The notes: generated by a model from the letters alone, not told the origin. A stretch of 64,000 nucleotides of DNA from Humidesulfovibrio mexicanus (GCF_900188225.1 NZ_FZOC01000003.1:124001-188000); one strand, 5' to 3'. Shown: positions 46,266-55,396, numbered from the stretch's first letter. Numbers and translations: made by a program.

Positions 46266-47678
46266 ATGGAAGGGAAGTGCTGCAAGTGCGAAGAGTACAA
46301 TTGGCCGGACCCGCAGGAAGTGGTGTGGGAGGACCCGGTGGATGGCAAAGGGTATTGTGTTTTTCATGCGCAAAAGGCGGAGACGAAGCTGGCGTCGGCT
46401 GATTCAGCGAAGCCTTTGACGAGCCAAGCCTTCAATAAATTAGTCCTTGACCGAATGAATAATGCTGTTTTGTCAAACGAGATTACTTGCCTCAAAGGGG
46501 TGGTGTTCCCTTGGAAGTTTGAAATTATAGGTAAAAATACCAATAAGAGAATAGTGCGAGCGGATTTCTCATGTGCTTTATTCTGTTCTAGTGTACGGTT
46601 TTACGGAGTAAAATTTTCTGACAGTGAATTTAAAAACGCCATTTTTAAAGATGCAACCTTTGACTATTCAGAATTTGAAAGTGGTTGTCCGAAGTCAGAA
46701 AGCAACGGTGAATTTCTATTTCATGGCTCGAAGTTTGTAATAGGAGTTTTTTATAACTGCATCTTTCAAAAGGTAAACTTTTGTGAAATCAATGTTGAGG
46801 AACGAATTCATTTTAAAGAATGTTCTTTTAATGCTGAAGCACTTTTCCATGGCTGTAGTGGCAAGGATAAGTCGATACTCTTTTCCAGGGTAGGCGCTCC
46901 GACAGTTCCTGGCCACGGCTCTCGCAACGGCGGAGGCAATGAAGTATTTATGAAGAATGTAATATTCAGAAGCCATGACGTTCACTGGATGAGTTTCTCT
47001 GTGTTCACATGGCCAATGAGGCTTGGCTATGAGACGTACGCATCAACGGTGCAAGGTGATACTGTTAGCCCAGAAGAGCAAGTTAGAAAAAATAAGATCC
47101 ATATGAAAGAATGCGAAGAACTCTACCGCGCCATGAAGCAACGCGCCTTGGAGCTGCACGACCAACCTCAAGCCTCCCGCTGGCACTTCCGCGAAAAGCT
47201 CATGCAGCTCAAGCTGCAGCTGCTACCAGCAAAATCAAATGCACTCGTTGATGCTTTCGAGGATGAATCCCTATGTGTCAAGAATCGGATGTCGGCATTG
47301 TGGGAGTTATTTCGTGCTCTCCCTTGGCGGATGCGCCGCTCCTTGCTGTTCCTATACTGGATATCTAGCGGTTTTGGAGAGCGTTCAGGGCGCGCAGCCA
47401 TTAGCTTACTGGCTCTCATCGTGTTGTCATTATTAACGCTTGTCGTCCTCAAACTATTTGAGACCGGCTTGAGTCTCCGGTTTGACGCGCTGAAGGTCGG
47501 TGAAGTGCTGTACGAGTGGGTGCGTTGTATGCCTTTGGTCAAAATTGATGCAACCATAAACACTTCCGCCCCTATTGTGTCGGGAATTCGTACCATATTC
47601 TCCGGCTTAGCCCAAGTTGCAACCGCCCTCCAGGCCACCCTCTTCGCCCTGGCCGTGCGCAACCGCTTCCGCCGCTAG
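46266..47678 (+). CDS. Pentapeptide-repeat membrane protein, A+T-rich
   Basis: 470 residues, ATG preceded by GAAGGAGGGGG. N-terminal Cys/His cluster (CCKCEEYNW, YCVFHA) is zinc-binding-like. Residues 90-215 show pentapeptide-type units (ADFSCALF, VKFSDSEFKNAIFKDATFDY). The last third has two membrane helices (about 378-397, 445-463) bracketing a short loop, and ends ALAVRNRFRR. The central part is much richer in A+T than flanking genes, consistent with acquisition. Proteins of this plan occur in several anaerobes; function is unknown, membrane-associated sensing or defence being guesses. Confidence 0.72.
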   Translation: MEGKCCKCEEYNWPDPQEVVWEDPVDGKGYCVFHAQKAETKLASADSAKPLTSQAFNKLVLDRMNNAVLSNEITCLKGVVFPWKFEIIGKNTNKRIVRADFSCALFCSSVRFYGVKFSDSEFKNAIFKDATFDYSEFESGCPKSESNGEFLFHGSKFVIGVFYNCIFQKVNFCEINVEERIHFKECSFNAEALFHGCSGKDKSILFSRVGAPTVPGHGSRNGGGNEVFMKNVIFRSHDVHWMSFSVFTWPMRLGYETYASTVQGDTVSPEEQVRKNKIHMKECEELYRAMKQRALELHDQPQASRWHFREKLMQLKLQLLPAKSNALVDAFEDESLCVKNRMSALWELFRALPWRMRRSLLFLYWISSGFGERSGRAAISLLALIVLSLLTLVVLKLFETGLSLRFDALKVGEVLYEWVRCMPLVKIDATINTSAPIVSGIRTIFSGLAQVATALQATLFALAVRNRFRR

Positions 47679-47699
47679 GGGGGGGGGCGCGCGGGGCGC

Positions 47700-47731
47700 A
47701 AAAAAGCCCTCCGGCCATGTTGCGGGAGGGC
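47700..47731 (-). terminator. Terminator of the BON lipoprotein gene
   Basis: On the minus strand GCCCTCC-N12-GGAGGGC is followed by TTTTTT. It lies 85 bases after the stop at 47816 and directly follows a G10 tract on the plus strand. Confidence 0.85.
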
Positions 47732-47745
47732 GGCGCGTGGCAGAT

Positions 47746-47781
47746 GTCGGGAGCGAAGTCGGGAACGAAGTCGGGAATGGC
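47746..47781. repeat. Three tandem 12-bp repeats
   Basis: GTCGGGAGCGAA, GTCGGGAACGAA, GTCGGGAATGGC in direct tandem (47746-47781), between the BON stop and its terminator. Confidence 0.8.
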
Positions 47782-47815
47782 GTTGGGTGTGGCGGCGGCC
47801 GCGGCGGCGATCGCG

Positions 47816-48982
47816 CTAATACAGCTCCAGAATCTTTTCGATCTGCGCCTTGGATTGCGTTTGCGTGGCCTGCTCGGCCGCCACGGACAGCCGGTCCGAG
47901 ATGGACACGTCGCGGTCCTGGGCCACCTGGTCGGCCAGGGCCAGCAGTTCCGCCCGGGCCAGCTGGTTGTGCTCGCGCTTGGCCAGGGTGATGAGCTTCT
48001 GCTGCATGTGCGCGCGCACCTTGTTCACGGCGGGCGCTGCGGCGTGCGTATGCGCGGGGGCGATGCGCGGCCGCGCGGGCAGAACATGGGTGGCGGCGGC
48101 CACGACGGGCGCTGTGCGCAGGGCGTGTTCCAGAGTCTGGCCCACGGCGGGCGCGGCGGCCTGGAGCACCACCGGGGCGTCGGGCAGGGGCAGGTAATCC
48201 GCGTCGTGCGCGCTGTCCTGGGCGGCCGCACCGGCCGGGCCCGCGTCCAGGGGCGCGGCTGTCGGCGGGGAGAGCAGGTACAGGCCGTTGGTCTCCACGC
48301 GGCCGCTGGCGTATTCGTTGCGGATGGCCAAAAGCGAGATGGCGCGCGCGCCGGTCATGGACTCCACATATTGGATGAGGTCCAGGGCCTCGGCATGGGA
48401 ACCCACCACGCCCATGAGGCACAGGTCGCCTCCAACGGCCTCCACGGCCACGCCGGCGTTCTTGTGCAGCAAATGGCGCGAGAGCGCGAGCCGCGTCCTG
48501 TTTTCCAGCAGCGTATCCGCGCCGCTTGGCGCGACGGCGTCGGGGTCGCGCAGGGGCAGGTGTCCCTTCACCTCGTCCACACCGTCCACGGTCTGCAGGG
48601 CGGCGATGATGCGCCCGCGCTCTTCGGTGCTGGCCACGGTGCCCACCACGAAGATGTCGCCGTTCAGTGCCAGCGCCTCCACGTCGTCCGGGGCCTTGGC
48701 CTCGGCCAGCGCGCTTTGCGCCTTGAGGGTCAGCACGTTGTCGCGCAGGATGGTGTTCATGTCGCGCTCGTCGCTGGCGATGACCGCGCCGTTGTACGCG
48801 CTTTTGACGCCGCTCATGGCGAGCGACGCCGCCTGCGGCATGGCGAAGGAGGCCGTGGTGGTGATGGCGAAGGGCACCAGGGCGCAACCGCCCGCGCAGA
48901 ACAGCCACAGACCAAGCAGCGCCAGCATGGCCGGTCTGGCCAAGCGGCGTGCGCGGGTGCTGCGGGCGGAATCTGCGTTCAT
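47816..48982 (-). CDS. BON-domain lipoprotein
   Basis: 388 residues. A lipoprotein signal ends in CAGGC (C33). Two BON domains follow: about 72-140 (LNGDIFVVGTVASTEERGRI) and 150-215 (VEAVGGDLCLMGVVGSHAEA), the OsmY-type envelope-binding fold. Then a Pro/Ala-rich linker (240-310) and a C-terminal coiled helical region ending KAQIEKILELY. BON proteins bind phospholipids or outer-membrane components. Start ATG 48982. Its promoter region holds two conspicuous hairpins. Single gene between the pentapeptide and M16 genes. Confidence 0.85.
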   Translation of the reverse strand: MNADSARSTRARRLARPAMLALLGLWLFCAGGCALVPFAITTTASFAMPQAASLAMSGVKSAYNGAVIASDERDMNTILRDNVLTLKAQSALAEAKAPDDVEALALNGDIFVVGTVASTEERGRIIAALQTVDGVDEVKGHLPLRDPDAVAPSGADTLLENRTRLALSRHLLHKNAGVAVEAVGGDLCLMGVVGSHAEALDLIQYVESMTGARAISLLAIRNEYASGRVETNGLYLLSPPTAAPLDAGPAGAAAQDSAHDADYLPLPDAPVVLQAAAPAVGQTLEHALRTAPVVAAATHVLPARPRIAPAHTHAAAPAVNKVRAHMQQKLITLAKREHNQLARAELLALADQVAQDRDVSISDRLSVAAEQATQTQSKAQIEKILELY

Positions 48983-49047
48983 GCCGTTTCCTTATGCAAT
49001 ATCGGGGCCACTATTTTCAATTCCAAGGGCCGCAGGGACGTGAAATC

Positions 49048-49068
49048 GATCTAGAAAAAATCTAGATC
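49048..49068. repeat. A+T-rich hairpin (GATCTAGA inverted repeat)
   Basis: GATCTAGA-AAAAA-TCTAGATC, perfect 8-bp arms, in the BON gene upstream region. On the minus strand it has a T5 loop. Confidence 0.7.
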
Positions 49069-49073
49069 TACTC

Positions 49074-49113
49074 TTCGTGCCAGGGCGTCAGCGTCTCGAC
49101 GCCCTGGCACGAA
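49074..49113. terminator. 16-bp perfect inverted repeat after the M16 peptidase gene
   Basis: TTCGTGCCAGGGCGTC and GACGCCCTGGCACGAA around an 8-base loop, six bases after the peptidase stop (49120). No T-run; the second hairpin lies five bases further. Confidence 0.75.
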
Positions 49114-49119
49114 GAAATG

Positions 49120-52100
49120 TTACAAAGCCTTGGTCAGGGTCAGGCCCAGGCCGGAGCGTTCCAGCGCATCGCGCCCGCCGACAACAACCACTGGGCCGTC
49201 CTTGAGCACGGCTGCCACGGCTTCGCCAAAGGCGGCGAAGTCAGCCTGGCTGGCGGAAAGCACCGCTTCGCGCACGGCCTGCCGGTACCCCTCGTCCTCG
49301 CCGGTCAGCTCGCGCGCAAGGGCGGTAAAGCCCTTGGTGTCGGGCAGCATGTAATGGTCCATGTCGCCGATGCTGCCGATGATGTTCTTCTCCAACTCCG
49401 AAGGGTCTAGAGAAAGTCCCGACAAGTATGGACCAATACCGCCATAGGCGTCAAGGGTGCGGGCCACGTTGGGATCGCGGTACGAGGCCAGCACGATGTT
49501 GCCCGAAAGGCGGCTGTACGCGCAGGAGGCCCCGTAGGCGCCGCCCTGCACGCGCACGCGTTCCCACAGGTAGCCCGCGCGCAGGAACTTGGCGGCCACG
49601 GCCGCGGCCGCGCCGGGCTCGAAGCCCAGGGCGCGCGCGTTGCCGCCGGCGGCCACGTAATTCACCTGGGCGGGCAGGGTCAGGCCCTCGCGCAGGGGCA
49701 GGGCCGGAATGGCGCGCGAGGCCGGGGCCAGGGCGCTGTCGGGCAGGCTGGCGGCCAGCGCCCCGATGCGCGGCAAAGCCGCGCCGATGGCCGCGCCGTC
49801 GGCCGTGAGGTTGACCACCAGCCCCCGCTTCGAGAGCAGCAGCGACAGAAGCCGATGCAGGTCGGCGCTCACGCTTTCGGGCGCGGTCTCCATGCGTGCG
49901 GAAAGCTCGCGCACGGCGTTCAGCCCGGAAAGGCCGTTCATGGCCTCGCCCATGGCCTGGGCCACGCCGAAGCGCGCCTTGAGCCGCATGGCGGCCAGGG
50001 TGTGCCCGGCCGGGATGAGCCGCTGCTCGCGTCGGGCCTTGGACTCCAGGATGATTTTGCCCAGGCGCTCGGCATCGCCGAAGTCGGCCTCGCAGAGCAC
50101 CTCGGCCATGATCTCCAGCAGGGCCGGCAGCTTGTCGGCTGTGGCCTTGCCGCGCAGGAACAGCCGCTGCGACGTGGCCTCCGGCCCCTGTCCCCGCACC
50201 GAGGACAGGAAGGTCTGCGCCCACACGCCGCCCGTATGCATGGCCATGGCGCGGGAAAGGTCCACGAAGCCGCGCTTTTTCGTGCCCATTTCCAGAAGCG
50301 TCCGGCCCAGAATGGGCACCAGGGGCACAAGCTCGTCGGGCACGGCCGCGAGGTCGAAGCCCAGGTCCAGGTACACCACGCCGCTGGTGGGCAGCTCGTG
50401 CACGAAGCCCGCCGCCCCGGCCACGTCCACCCGCTCGTGCGGGATGCGCGCGTTCTCCTTGGGCAGGTCGGCCAGGGTCAGGCGCGGGATCTTGGCCAGG
50501 TCCTCGGGCGCGTCCGGGGCCTCCTGCAGGGCGTGCAGCTCGTGGGTCTCGGCCACAAGCCGCTCCAGATCGACCGGGGAAAGGGCGTCCTTCACCGCTT
50601 GCAGGCGCGCGGCCTCGGCGGCCTCGCGGCGCTGCCCCAGGGCGGCGTCGGGCTTCAAAATCACCAGGACGCGGTGAGGATTGTCCAGGAAGTGCGCGCG
50701 GATGAGGTCCTGGAACACGGGCTCGCCCGCGTCCAGCCTGGCCTTGAGCCGGGCCAGCGGCCCCTCGAAGGGCAGATGCGCCAGCGGGTCGCCCCCGTAC
50801 AGCCAGGTGGACAGGGCCTCGAAGAAGATCACCAGGCCGCGCGGGTAGCTGCCTGTGTTGTTTTCGCGCAGGTCGAACTCCACGCTGTTCAGCCCGGCGC
50901 GGATGTCGTCCGGGTGCAGGCCGTCCGCAGCGCCGGGCACGGCCAGCCGCGCCAGGGTGTCCAGCACCAGGCGCTCCACCTGCCCGGCCGCGGCCTCGGC
51001 GTCACGGCCTTTCTCCGTCACCAGCCCCTTGAGCCCCACGGAAAACGACATCTGCCGCAGGTCGGTCTCCAGGCCGCCGCCGGCCAGGTCCTCGCCAAGG
51101 CCGGAATCCACCAGGGCCTTGCGCAGCGGCGAGGACGGCAGCCCGATGAGCACGTGCTCCAGCACCTCCAAGGTCAGGCTCAGGTCCGGATTCTGCGTGT
51201 CCGGCAGGCCGAAGTTCACCGTGCACATGGCCCCTTCGTCCCCTTCGCCCCCTTCGGGGGTTTCGGGGGCGTTGGCGGCGTCTTCGGCGTCGCGTTCCTT
51301 GGCGTAGACGTGCACAAAGCGCCGGGGCGCGTCGAAGGCGGGCTGCAGGCCCACCTCGGAGGCGGGCTCGCCGGGGGCGGGGGCGTCGAATTGCGAGAAA
51401 TACTCGTCCACAATGGCCAGCCTGCGCTCGGGGTCGTCGTCGCCGGAGAAGAAGGCGTAGGCGTTGGACGGGTGGTACAGCCGCCGGTGGAAGTCCATGA
51501 ACTGCGCGAAGGTCAGGTCCGGAATGCGCTCCGGGTCGCCGCCGGAGTCCAGGCCGTAGCAGGTGTCCGGGTAGAGCGCGCGCTGGGAGTACTCGGCCAG
51601 CAGGCTGTCGGGCGAGGAGTACACGCCCTTCATCTCGTTGAACACCACGCCCTTGAAGGCCAGCGGGTCGCCGGGCTTCTCCACGTCGTAGTGCCAGCCT
51701 TCCTGCTTCAGCGTGTTCTCCGTGAGCCGGGGGAAGAACACCGCGTCCAGGTAGACATCAACAAGATTGTAGAAGTCCTGCAGGTTGGCGCTGGCCACGG
51801 GGTAGCAGGTCTTGTCCGGAAAGGTCAGCGCGTTCAGGAAGGTGTTCAGCGAGCCTTTGATGAGCTCCACGAAGGGCTCTTTGACCGGGTACTTTCGCGA
51901 TCCGCAGAGCACGCTGTGCTCCAGGATGTGCGGCAGGCCGGTGGAATCGGCCGGAGGCGTGCGCAACGCCACGCCGAAGACCTTGTTCTCGTCCGGGCTG
52001 ATGAGGGACAAGAGCCGCCCGCCGGTTTTGGCGTGGCGGTAAATGCGCGCGGTGGCGGAGAGTTCGGGGATGGCCTGCTCGCGCTCAAGGATGAAGCCGT

Positions 52101-52125
52101 GGGTTGTCTGGGAAGGCTGGGTCAT
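49120..52125 (-). CDS. Zinc metallopeptidase, M16C (presequence-protease-like)
   Basis: 1001 residues from ATG 52125. The inverted zinc motif HILEH (66-70) and third ligand E164 (FNEMKG) are intact. The family of PreP/falcilysin-like M16C enzymes is indicated by length, LPHILEHSVLCGSRKYPVKE and FVELIKGSLNTFLNALTFPD. Such enzymes form a clam-shell and degrade small unstructured peptides. No signal peptide, so cytoplasmic. A Gly/Glu-rich loop lies near residues 283-290. The upstream in-frame extension overlaps the diguanylate-cyclase gene and is not used. Confidence 0.93.
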   Translation of the reverse strand: MTQPSQTTHGFILEREQAIPELSATARIYRHAKTGGRLLSLISPDENKVFGVALRTPPADSTGLPHILEHSVLCGSRKYPVKEPFVELIKGSLNTFLNALTFPDKTCYPVASANLQDFYNLVDVYLDAVFFPRLTENTLKQEGWHYDVEKPGDPLAFKGVVFNEMKGVYSSPDSLLAEYSQRALYPDTCYGLDSGGDPERIPDLTFAQFMDFHRRLYHPSNAYAFFSGDDDPERRLAIVDEYFSQFDAPAPGEPASEVGLQPAFDAPRRFVHVYAKERDAEDAANAPETPEGGEGDEGAMCTVNFGLPDTQNPDLSLTLEVLEHVLIGLPSSPLRKALVDSGLGEDLAGGGLETDLRQMSFSVGLKGLVTEKGRDAEAAAGQVERLVLDTLARLAVPGAADGLHPDDIRAGLNSVEFDLRENNTGSYPRGLVIFFEALSTWLYGGDPLAHLPFEGPLARLKARLDAGEPVFQDLIRAHFLDNPHRVLVILKPDAALGQRREAAEAARLQAVKDALSPVDLERLVAETHELHALQEAPDAPEDLAKIPRLTLADLPKENARIPHERVDVAGAAGFVHELPTSGVVYLDLGFDLAAVPDELVPLVPILGRTLLEMGTKKRGFVDLSRAMAMHTGGVWAQTFLSSVRGQGPEATSQRLFLRGKATADKLPALLEIMAEVLCEADFGDAERLGKIILESKARREQRLIPAGHTLAAMRLKARFGVAQAMGEAMNGLSGLNAVRELSARMETAPESVSADLHRLLSLLLSKRGLVVNLTADGAAIGAALPRIGALAASLPDSALAPASRAIPALPLREGLTLPAQVNYVAAGGNARALGFEPGAAAAVAAKFLRAGYLWERVRVQGGAYGASCAYSRLSGNIVLASYRDPNVARTLDAYGGIGPYLSGLSLDPSELEKNIIGSIGDMDHYMLPDTKGFTALARELTGEDEGYRQAVREAVLSASQADFAAFGEAVAAVLKDGPVVVVGGRDALERSGLGLTLTKAL

Positions 52126-52235
52126 GGCGCCTCTTGGGTTTTGTGGGTGGGAAGGGCGCGGGAAATCGTCCGCCGCCGTGGGGGCATAGATATAGCACGA
52201 TTGGCCGGGAGGGAAGGGGGAGGCGGAAGGGGGGC

Positions 52236-53588
52236 TCAGGCGCGTCCGGGTTCCACGCGGTCCTTGCCCGCCGCCTTGGCGCGGTAGAGGGCCAGGTCGG
52301 CGCGCTTGAGCAGTTCGTCCACCGAGGGCGCTTGCGGGGAGTTCTCCGGCGGGGGGCAGCATTCCGCCAGGCCGCAGCTCAAGGTCTGCCGCAGCTCGCC
52401 AGCAGGCGTCCGCAACGGGGTGGAGCGCACGCGCTCCAGAATGCGCCGAATGGCCTCCATCCCGGCGTCGAGGCCGGTTTGCGGCAGCAGCACGCAGAAC
52501 TCTTCTCCCCCCAGGCGGCCCAGGGCGTCCACGCTGCGCAGCGATGCCTTGACCAGCGTCGTCACGTGCCGCAGCATGGCGTCGCCCACATCGTGCCCGT
52601 GGACATCGTTCACCCGCTTGAAGTCGTCCAGGTCCAGCATGGCCACGCACAAGGGCTGGCCGTAGCGCAGGGCCCGTTCGCGCTCCTCGTGCAGGATCTC
52701 CAGCAATCGCCGTCTGTTGGCCACTCCGGTCAGGGGATCGGCGTTGGCCAGCAGCTTGAGCTGCTCCTCGGCGGCGTGGTGTTCGGTCATGTCCAGCAGT
52801 GCGCCGTGCCGCCGCGTCGGGCGGCCCAATGGGGTCAGGTCGTAGTCGCAGATCAGGGAAACAAACCGCTCTCCGCCGCCCAGAGGCAGAATCCGGAACT
52901 CCGCGTGGAAGCTGCGGCCGTCCCTGTCCCCCTGGGCGAAAAGGGCCGCCACCGCGTCCCGGTCGTCCGGGTGCACATGGCGCAGGAAGTCGGCGGCGGT
53001 CGGCCCCTCCACGCTCCTGGGCTCGTGGCCGAAGATGCGGTGCAGCTCTTCGGACCATTCGCCCTTGCCGCTCTCCAGGTCGCGCTCAAAGCTGCCCACA
53101 TGGGCCAGGCGCTGGGCGGTCTTGAGCCGGGCTTCGCTTTCGCATTGGCGCTTTTCGGCCAGCACGCGGTCGGTGATGAGCAGATGCGAGACCACGCCCC
53201 CGGCAATGGCTCCGTCGTCATTGCGCAAGGGGGTCGCGTACATGAGGAACCAGCGCTGCTCCGATGGCGAGTGGCAGGGGTATTCCATACGGAATTCCGC
53301 TATCTTTCCGGCCAGCACCCGCCGTATCCCCTCGGCCGCGGGAAGCGCCTCCTTGGCGCATTCGCCGTTCGCGCTGTCGCAGGTGCGCAGGTAGTTCAGG
53401 CCGAAGTTCTCCGGCTGCGCGGGCGCGCCGTTGTCCTCGGCAAAGCGCCGCCAGCTCCGGTTCACGGCGATGATGTCTCCGTTCAGGTCCAGCACGGCGA
53501 TCTGTTCCGCAAGGCTGTCCAGTGCGCTGCACATGAGGGGGGCATGGCCTGTCCGCTTCTCTGCGCCATTGGCTGCGATGCTGTTCAT
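52236..53588 (-). CDS. PAS-PAS-GGDEF diguanylate cyclase
   Basis: 450 residues. Two PAS domains: about 22-140 (IAVLDLNGDIIAVNRSWRRF) and 155-275 (HVGSFERDLESGKGEWSEEL). The GGDEF domain (280-445) has GGEEF at 360-364 and an I-site RSVD (351-354) five residues before it, so cyclic-di-GMP synthesis with product inhibition is expected. No membrane helix. The signal sensed by PAS is unknown. A promoter with 17-bp spacing lies upstream, back-to-back with the peroxiredoxin promoter. Downstream lies the M16 gene. Confidence 0.93.
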   Translation of the reverse strand: MNSIAANGAEKRTGHAPLMCSALDSLAEQIAVLDLNGDIIAVNRSWRRFAEDNGAPAQPENFGLNYLRTCDSANGECAKEALPAAEGIRRVLAGKIAEFRMEYPCHSPSEQRWFLMYATPLRNDDGAIAGGVVSHLLITDRVLAEKRQCESEARLKTAQRLAHVGSFERDLESGKGEWSEELHRIFGHEPRSVEGPTAADFLRHVHPDDRDAVAALFAQGDRDGRSFHAEFRILPLGGGERFVSLICDYDLTPLGRPTRRHGALLDMTEHHAAEEQLKLLANADPLTGVANRRRLLEILHEERERALRYGQPLCVAMLDLDDFKRVNDVHGHDVGDAMLRHVTTLVKASLRSVDALGRLGGEEFCVLLPQTGLDAGMEAIRRILERVRSTPLRTPAGELRQTLSCGLAECCPPPENSPQAPSVDELLKRADLALYRAKAAGKDRVEPGRA

Positions 53589-53668
53589 GCGTCCTCCTTC
53601 CGAGCGGGGATCGGCACTGCACAGGCGGGGCGGCTGCGGCCCTGCGGCCCAGTTCGCCTTCTACGTAG

Positions 53669-53697
53669 GACATACGCCCCGTCATGTGAAGCGTCAA
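53669..53697 (-). promoter_or_regulatory. Promoter of the GGDEF gene
   Basis: On the minus strand TTGACG (53697-53692), 17-bp spacer, TATGTC (53674-53669); 80 bases before the ATG. Confidence 0.55.
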
Positions 53698-53722
53698 TGC
53701 GGGCTGCGGTGCGCGCATCGTC

Positions 53723-53751
53723 TTGACGCGCACCGGCGGAGCACCTATCGT
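53723..53751 (+). promoter_or_regulatory. Promoter of the peroxiredoxin gene
   Basis: TTGACG, 17-bp spacer, TATCGT; the -10 ends 77 bases before the ATG. Same -10 hexamer as the greA candidate promoter. Confidence 0.6.
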
Positions 53752-53828
53752 TGCAAAAGTTGGGCAACCCCGCTGCGGGACGTTTTCGGCGTTCCCCCCC
53801 CTACACTGAAACACATGGAGTCGGACAT

Positions 53829-54470
53829 ATGGACTGCTGCGACCACGACCACGACGAGATGGACTACCTGGAATGCGCCAAGGTGGGCCAGAAGATCCGC
53901 CACTTCAGCATGGAGGCCTATGACCCCGCCGAGGGCGGCTTCGCCGTGGTGGATTCCGAAAAGATTTTGAAAAAGAAGAAATGGCTGGTGCTGGTGTTCT
54001 ACCCGGCGGACTTCACCTTCGTCTGTCCCACGGAGCTGGCCGACCTGGCCGCCCAGCACGCAAGGCTCAAGAAGCTCGGAGCCGAGGTGGTCAGCGTGTC
54101 CACGGACACCAAGTACGCCCACCTGGCCTGGCGGACCAGCGAGCGCCTGCTGCAGGACGTGAAGTTTCTCATGGCCGCAGACCCCGCGGGCCATGTGTCG
54201 CGCTTTTTCGATGTCTGGGACGGGGAGTCCGGCCTGGCCCTGCGCGGCACCTTCATCATCAATCCCGAGGGCGTGCTGGTGTCCAGCGAGGTGAATTTCT
54301 ACAATGTGGGCAGGAACGCCGACGAACTGGTGCGCAAGTTGGAGGCCAACGTGCATCTTATGAAGCACCCGAACGAGGCCTGCCCGGCCAAGTGGACCCC
54401 CGGCGCCAAGACCCTGGCCCCCTCCGAGGCCCTGGTGGGCAAGGTGTACGAGGCCCTGAACGAGAACTAG
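53829..54470 (+). CDS. Typical 2-Cys peroxiredoxin with Cys/His-rich N-terminus
   Basis: 213 residues from ATG 53829. The peroxidatic site is FTFVCPTE (C66) and the resolving Cys is C185 (EACPAKW), the AhpC/Prx1 layout. It reduces hydrogen peroxide and organic hydroperoxides. The first ten residues, MDCCDHDHDE, plus C16, are extra and could bind a metal, which is unusual. No reductase gene is adjacent. GGAG lies ten bases before the ATG; an in-frame extension upstream has no ribosome site. Confidence 0.93.
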   Translation: MDCCDHDHDEMDYLECAKVGQKIRHFSMEAYDPAEGGFAVVDSEKILKKKKWLVLVFYPADFTFVCPTELADLAAQHARLKKLGAEVVSVSTDTKYAHLAWRTSERLLQDVKFLMAADPAGHVSRFFDVWDGESGLALRGTFIINPEGVLVSSEVNFYNVGRNADELVRKLEANVHLMKHPNEACPAKWTPGAKTLAPSEALVGKVYEALNEN

Positions 54471-54557
54471 CGGCGTGCCGCGACGCCCCTCGGGTCCAGG
54501 CGGGCCCGGGGGGCCTTCCCCCACAGCCCCCCCCGCACCACGGGAAGAAGGCCGCGC

Positions 54558-55286
54558 ATGGACTGGGACGCCAAACGCTACGAGCAGTGGTTTGCCACCC
54601 CGGAGGGCCGTTTCGCCCTCGGGGCGGAACGTCGCCTGCTGGACAGCATGGTGGCCGAGTGGCCGCGCCGCAACCAGCGTGTGCTGGAGATCGGCTGCGG
54701 CACGGGGCTGTTCCAGCAGATTCTCTTCGACGACGGTTTTGCCGTGGCCGGGCTGGACAAAAGCCCGCAAATGATCGCCGGGGCGCGCCGCCGCCTTGGG
54801 TCCGCCGCCGAACTCTACGTGGGCGACGGCTCGTGCCTGCCCTTCGCGGACAACGAATTCGACTTCTGCGTGCTGTGGACCGTGCTGGAGTTCTGCGAGT
54901 ATCCGGGCGCCGTGCTGGCCGAGGCCACGCGCGTGGCCTCCAAGGGGCTGCTCATCGGCTTTTTGAACCGCAGCTCCGCCTACTGGCTGGCGCGCGGCCG
55001 CCCCTGGCCCTGGAACCACGGCCGCACGCTGGCTAAGGCCCGCTGGTACACCTGGGCCGAAATGCGCGCTCTGGCCCTGGTCCACACGGACAAGACCCCC
55101 GCGCGCACGCGCTCCGTGCTGCTGGGGCCGCCGTGCACCTGGCGCGCGGCGCAGCCCTGGAAGGCGCTGAACACCCTGCTGCTGCCGCCCATGTTCGGGG
55201 CCATCTGCGCCATGCGCATCGACCTGGTTGGCTACCAGCCGCTCACGCCCATCTATTCTTGGACCACCGAACCCGGCATCGGATAA
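54558..55286 (+). CDS. SAM-dependent methyltransferase
   Basis: 242 residues. Class I methyltransferase fold: VLEIGCGTGLF (motif I), VAGLDKSPQMI, FADNEFDFCVLWTVLEFCE (motifs II/post). The C-terminal part, with WPWNHGRTL and TPIYSWTTEPG, is not diagnostic. Substrate unknown: such proteins may act on lipids, quinones or small molecules. It follows the peroxiredoxin gene by 87 bases and may be cotranscribed. GGAAGAAGG before the ATG supports the start. Confidence 0.82.
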   Translation: MDWDAKRYEQWFATPEGRFALGAERRLLDSMVAEWPRRNQRVLEIGCGTGLFQQILFDDGFAVAGLDKSPQMIAGARRRLGSAAELYVGDGSCLPFADNEFDFCVLWTVLEFCEYPGAVLAEATRVASKGLLIGFLNRSSAYWLARGRPWPWNHGRTLAKARWYTWAEMRALALVHTDKTPARTRSVLLGPPCTWRAAQPWKALNTLLLPPMFGAICAMRIDLVGYQPLTPIYSWTTEPGIG

Positions 55287-55300
55287 GGCCTTACCGCCCC

Positions 55301-55329
55301 TTGACAGACAGCCGCAGGCGGGCGATTAT
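55301..55329 (+). promoter_or_regulatory. Promoter of the yqjD-yqjE-yqjK-like set
   Basis: TTGACA, 17-bp spacer, GATTAT; 68 bases before the first ATG. Good match to the consensus. Confidence 0.65.
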
Positions 55330-55396
55330 CACAATGACGCATTTTCTGGACCGCACAAAACGGCGCTGCAGCCAGACACAGCCCAAGGAGGCTCCC

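Noticed and set aside
46130-46348. N-terminal extension of FtsE
   Set aside because: It would cross the ribosome site and start of the divergent pentapeptide gene and adds no FtsE-like sequence.
49855-52287. 810-codon plus-strand frame over the M16 peptidase
   Set aside because: Shadow of the peptidase, no start signal and biased composition.
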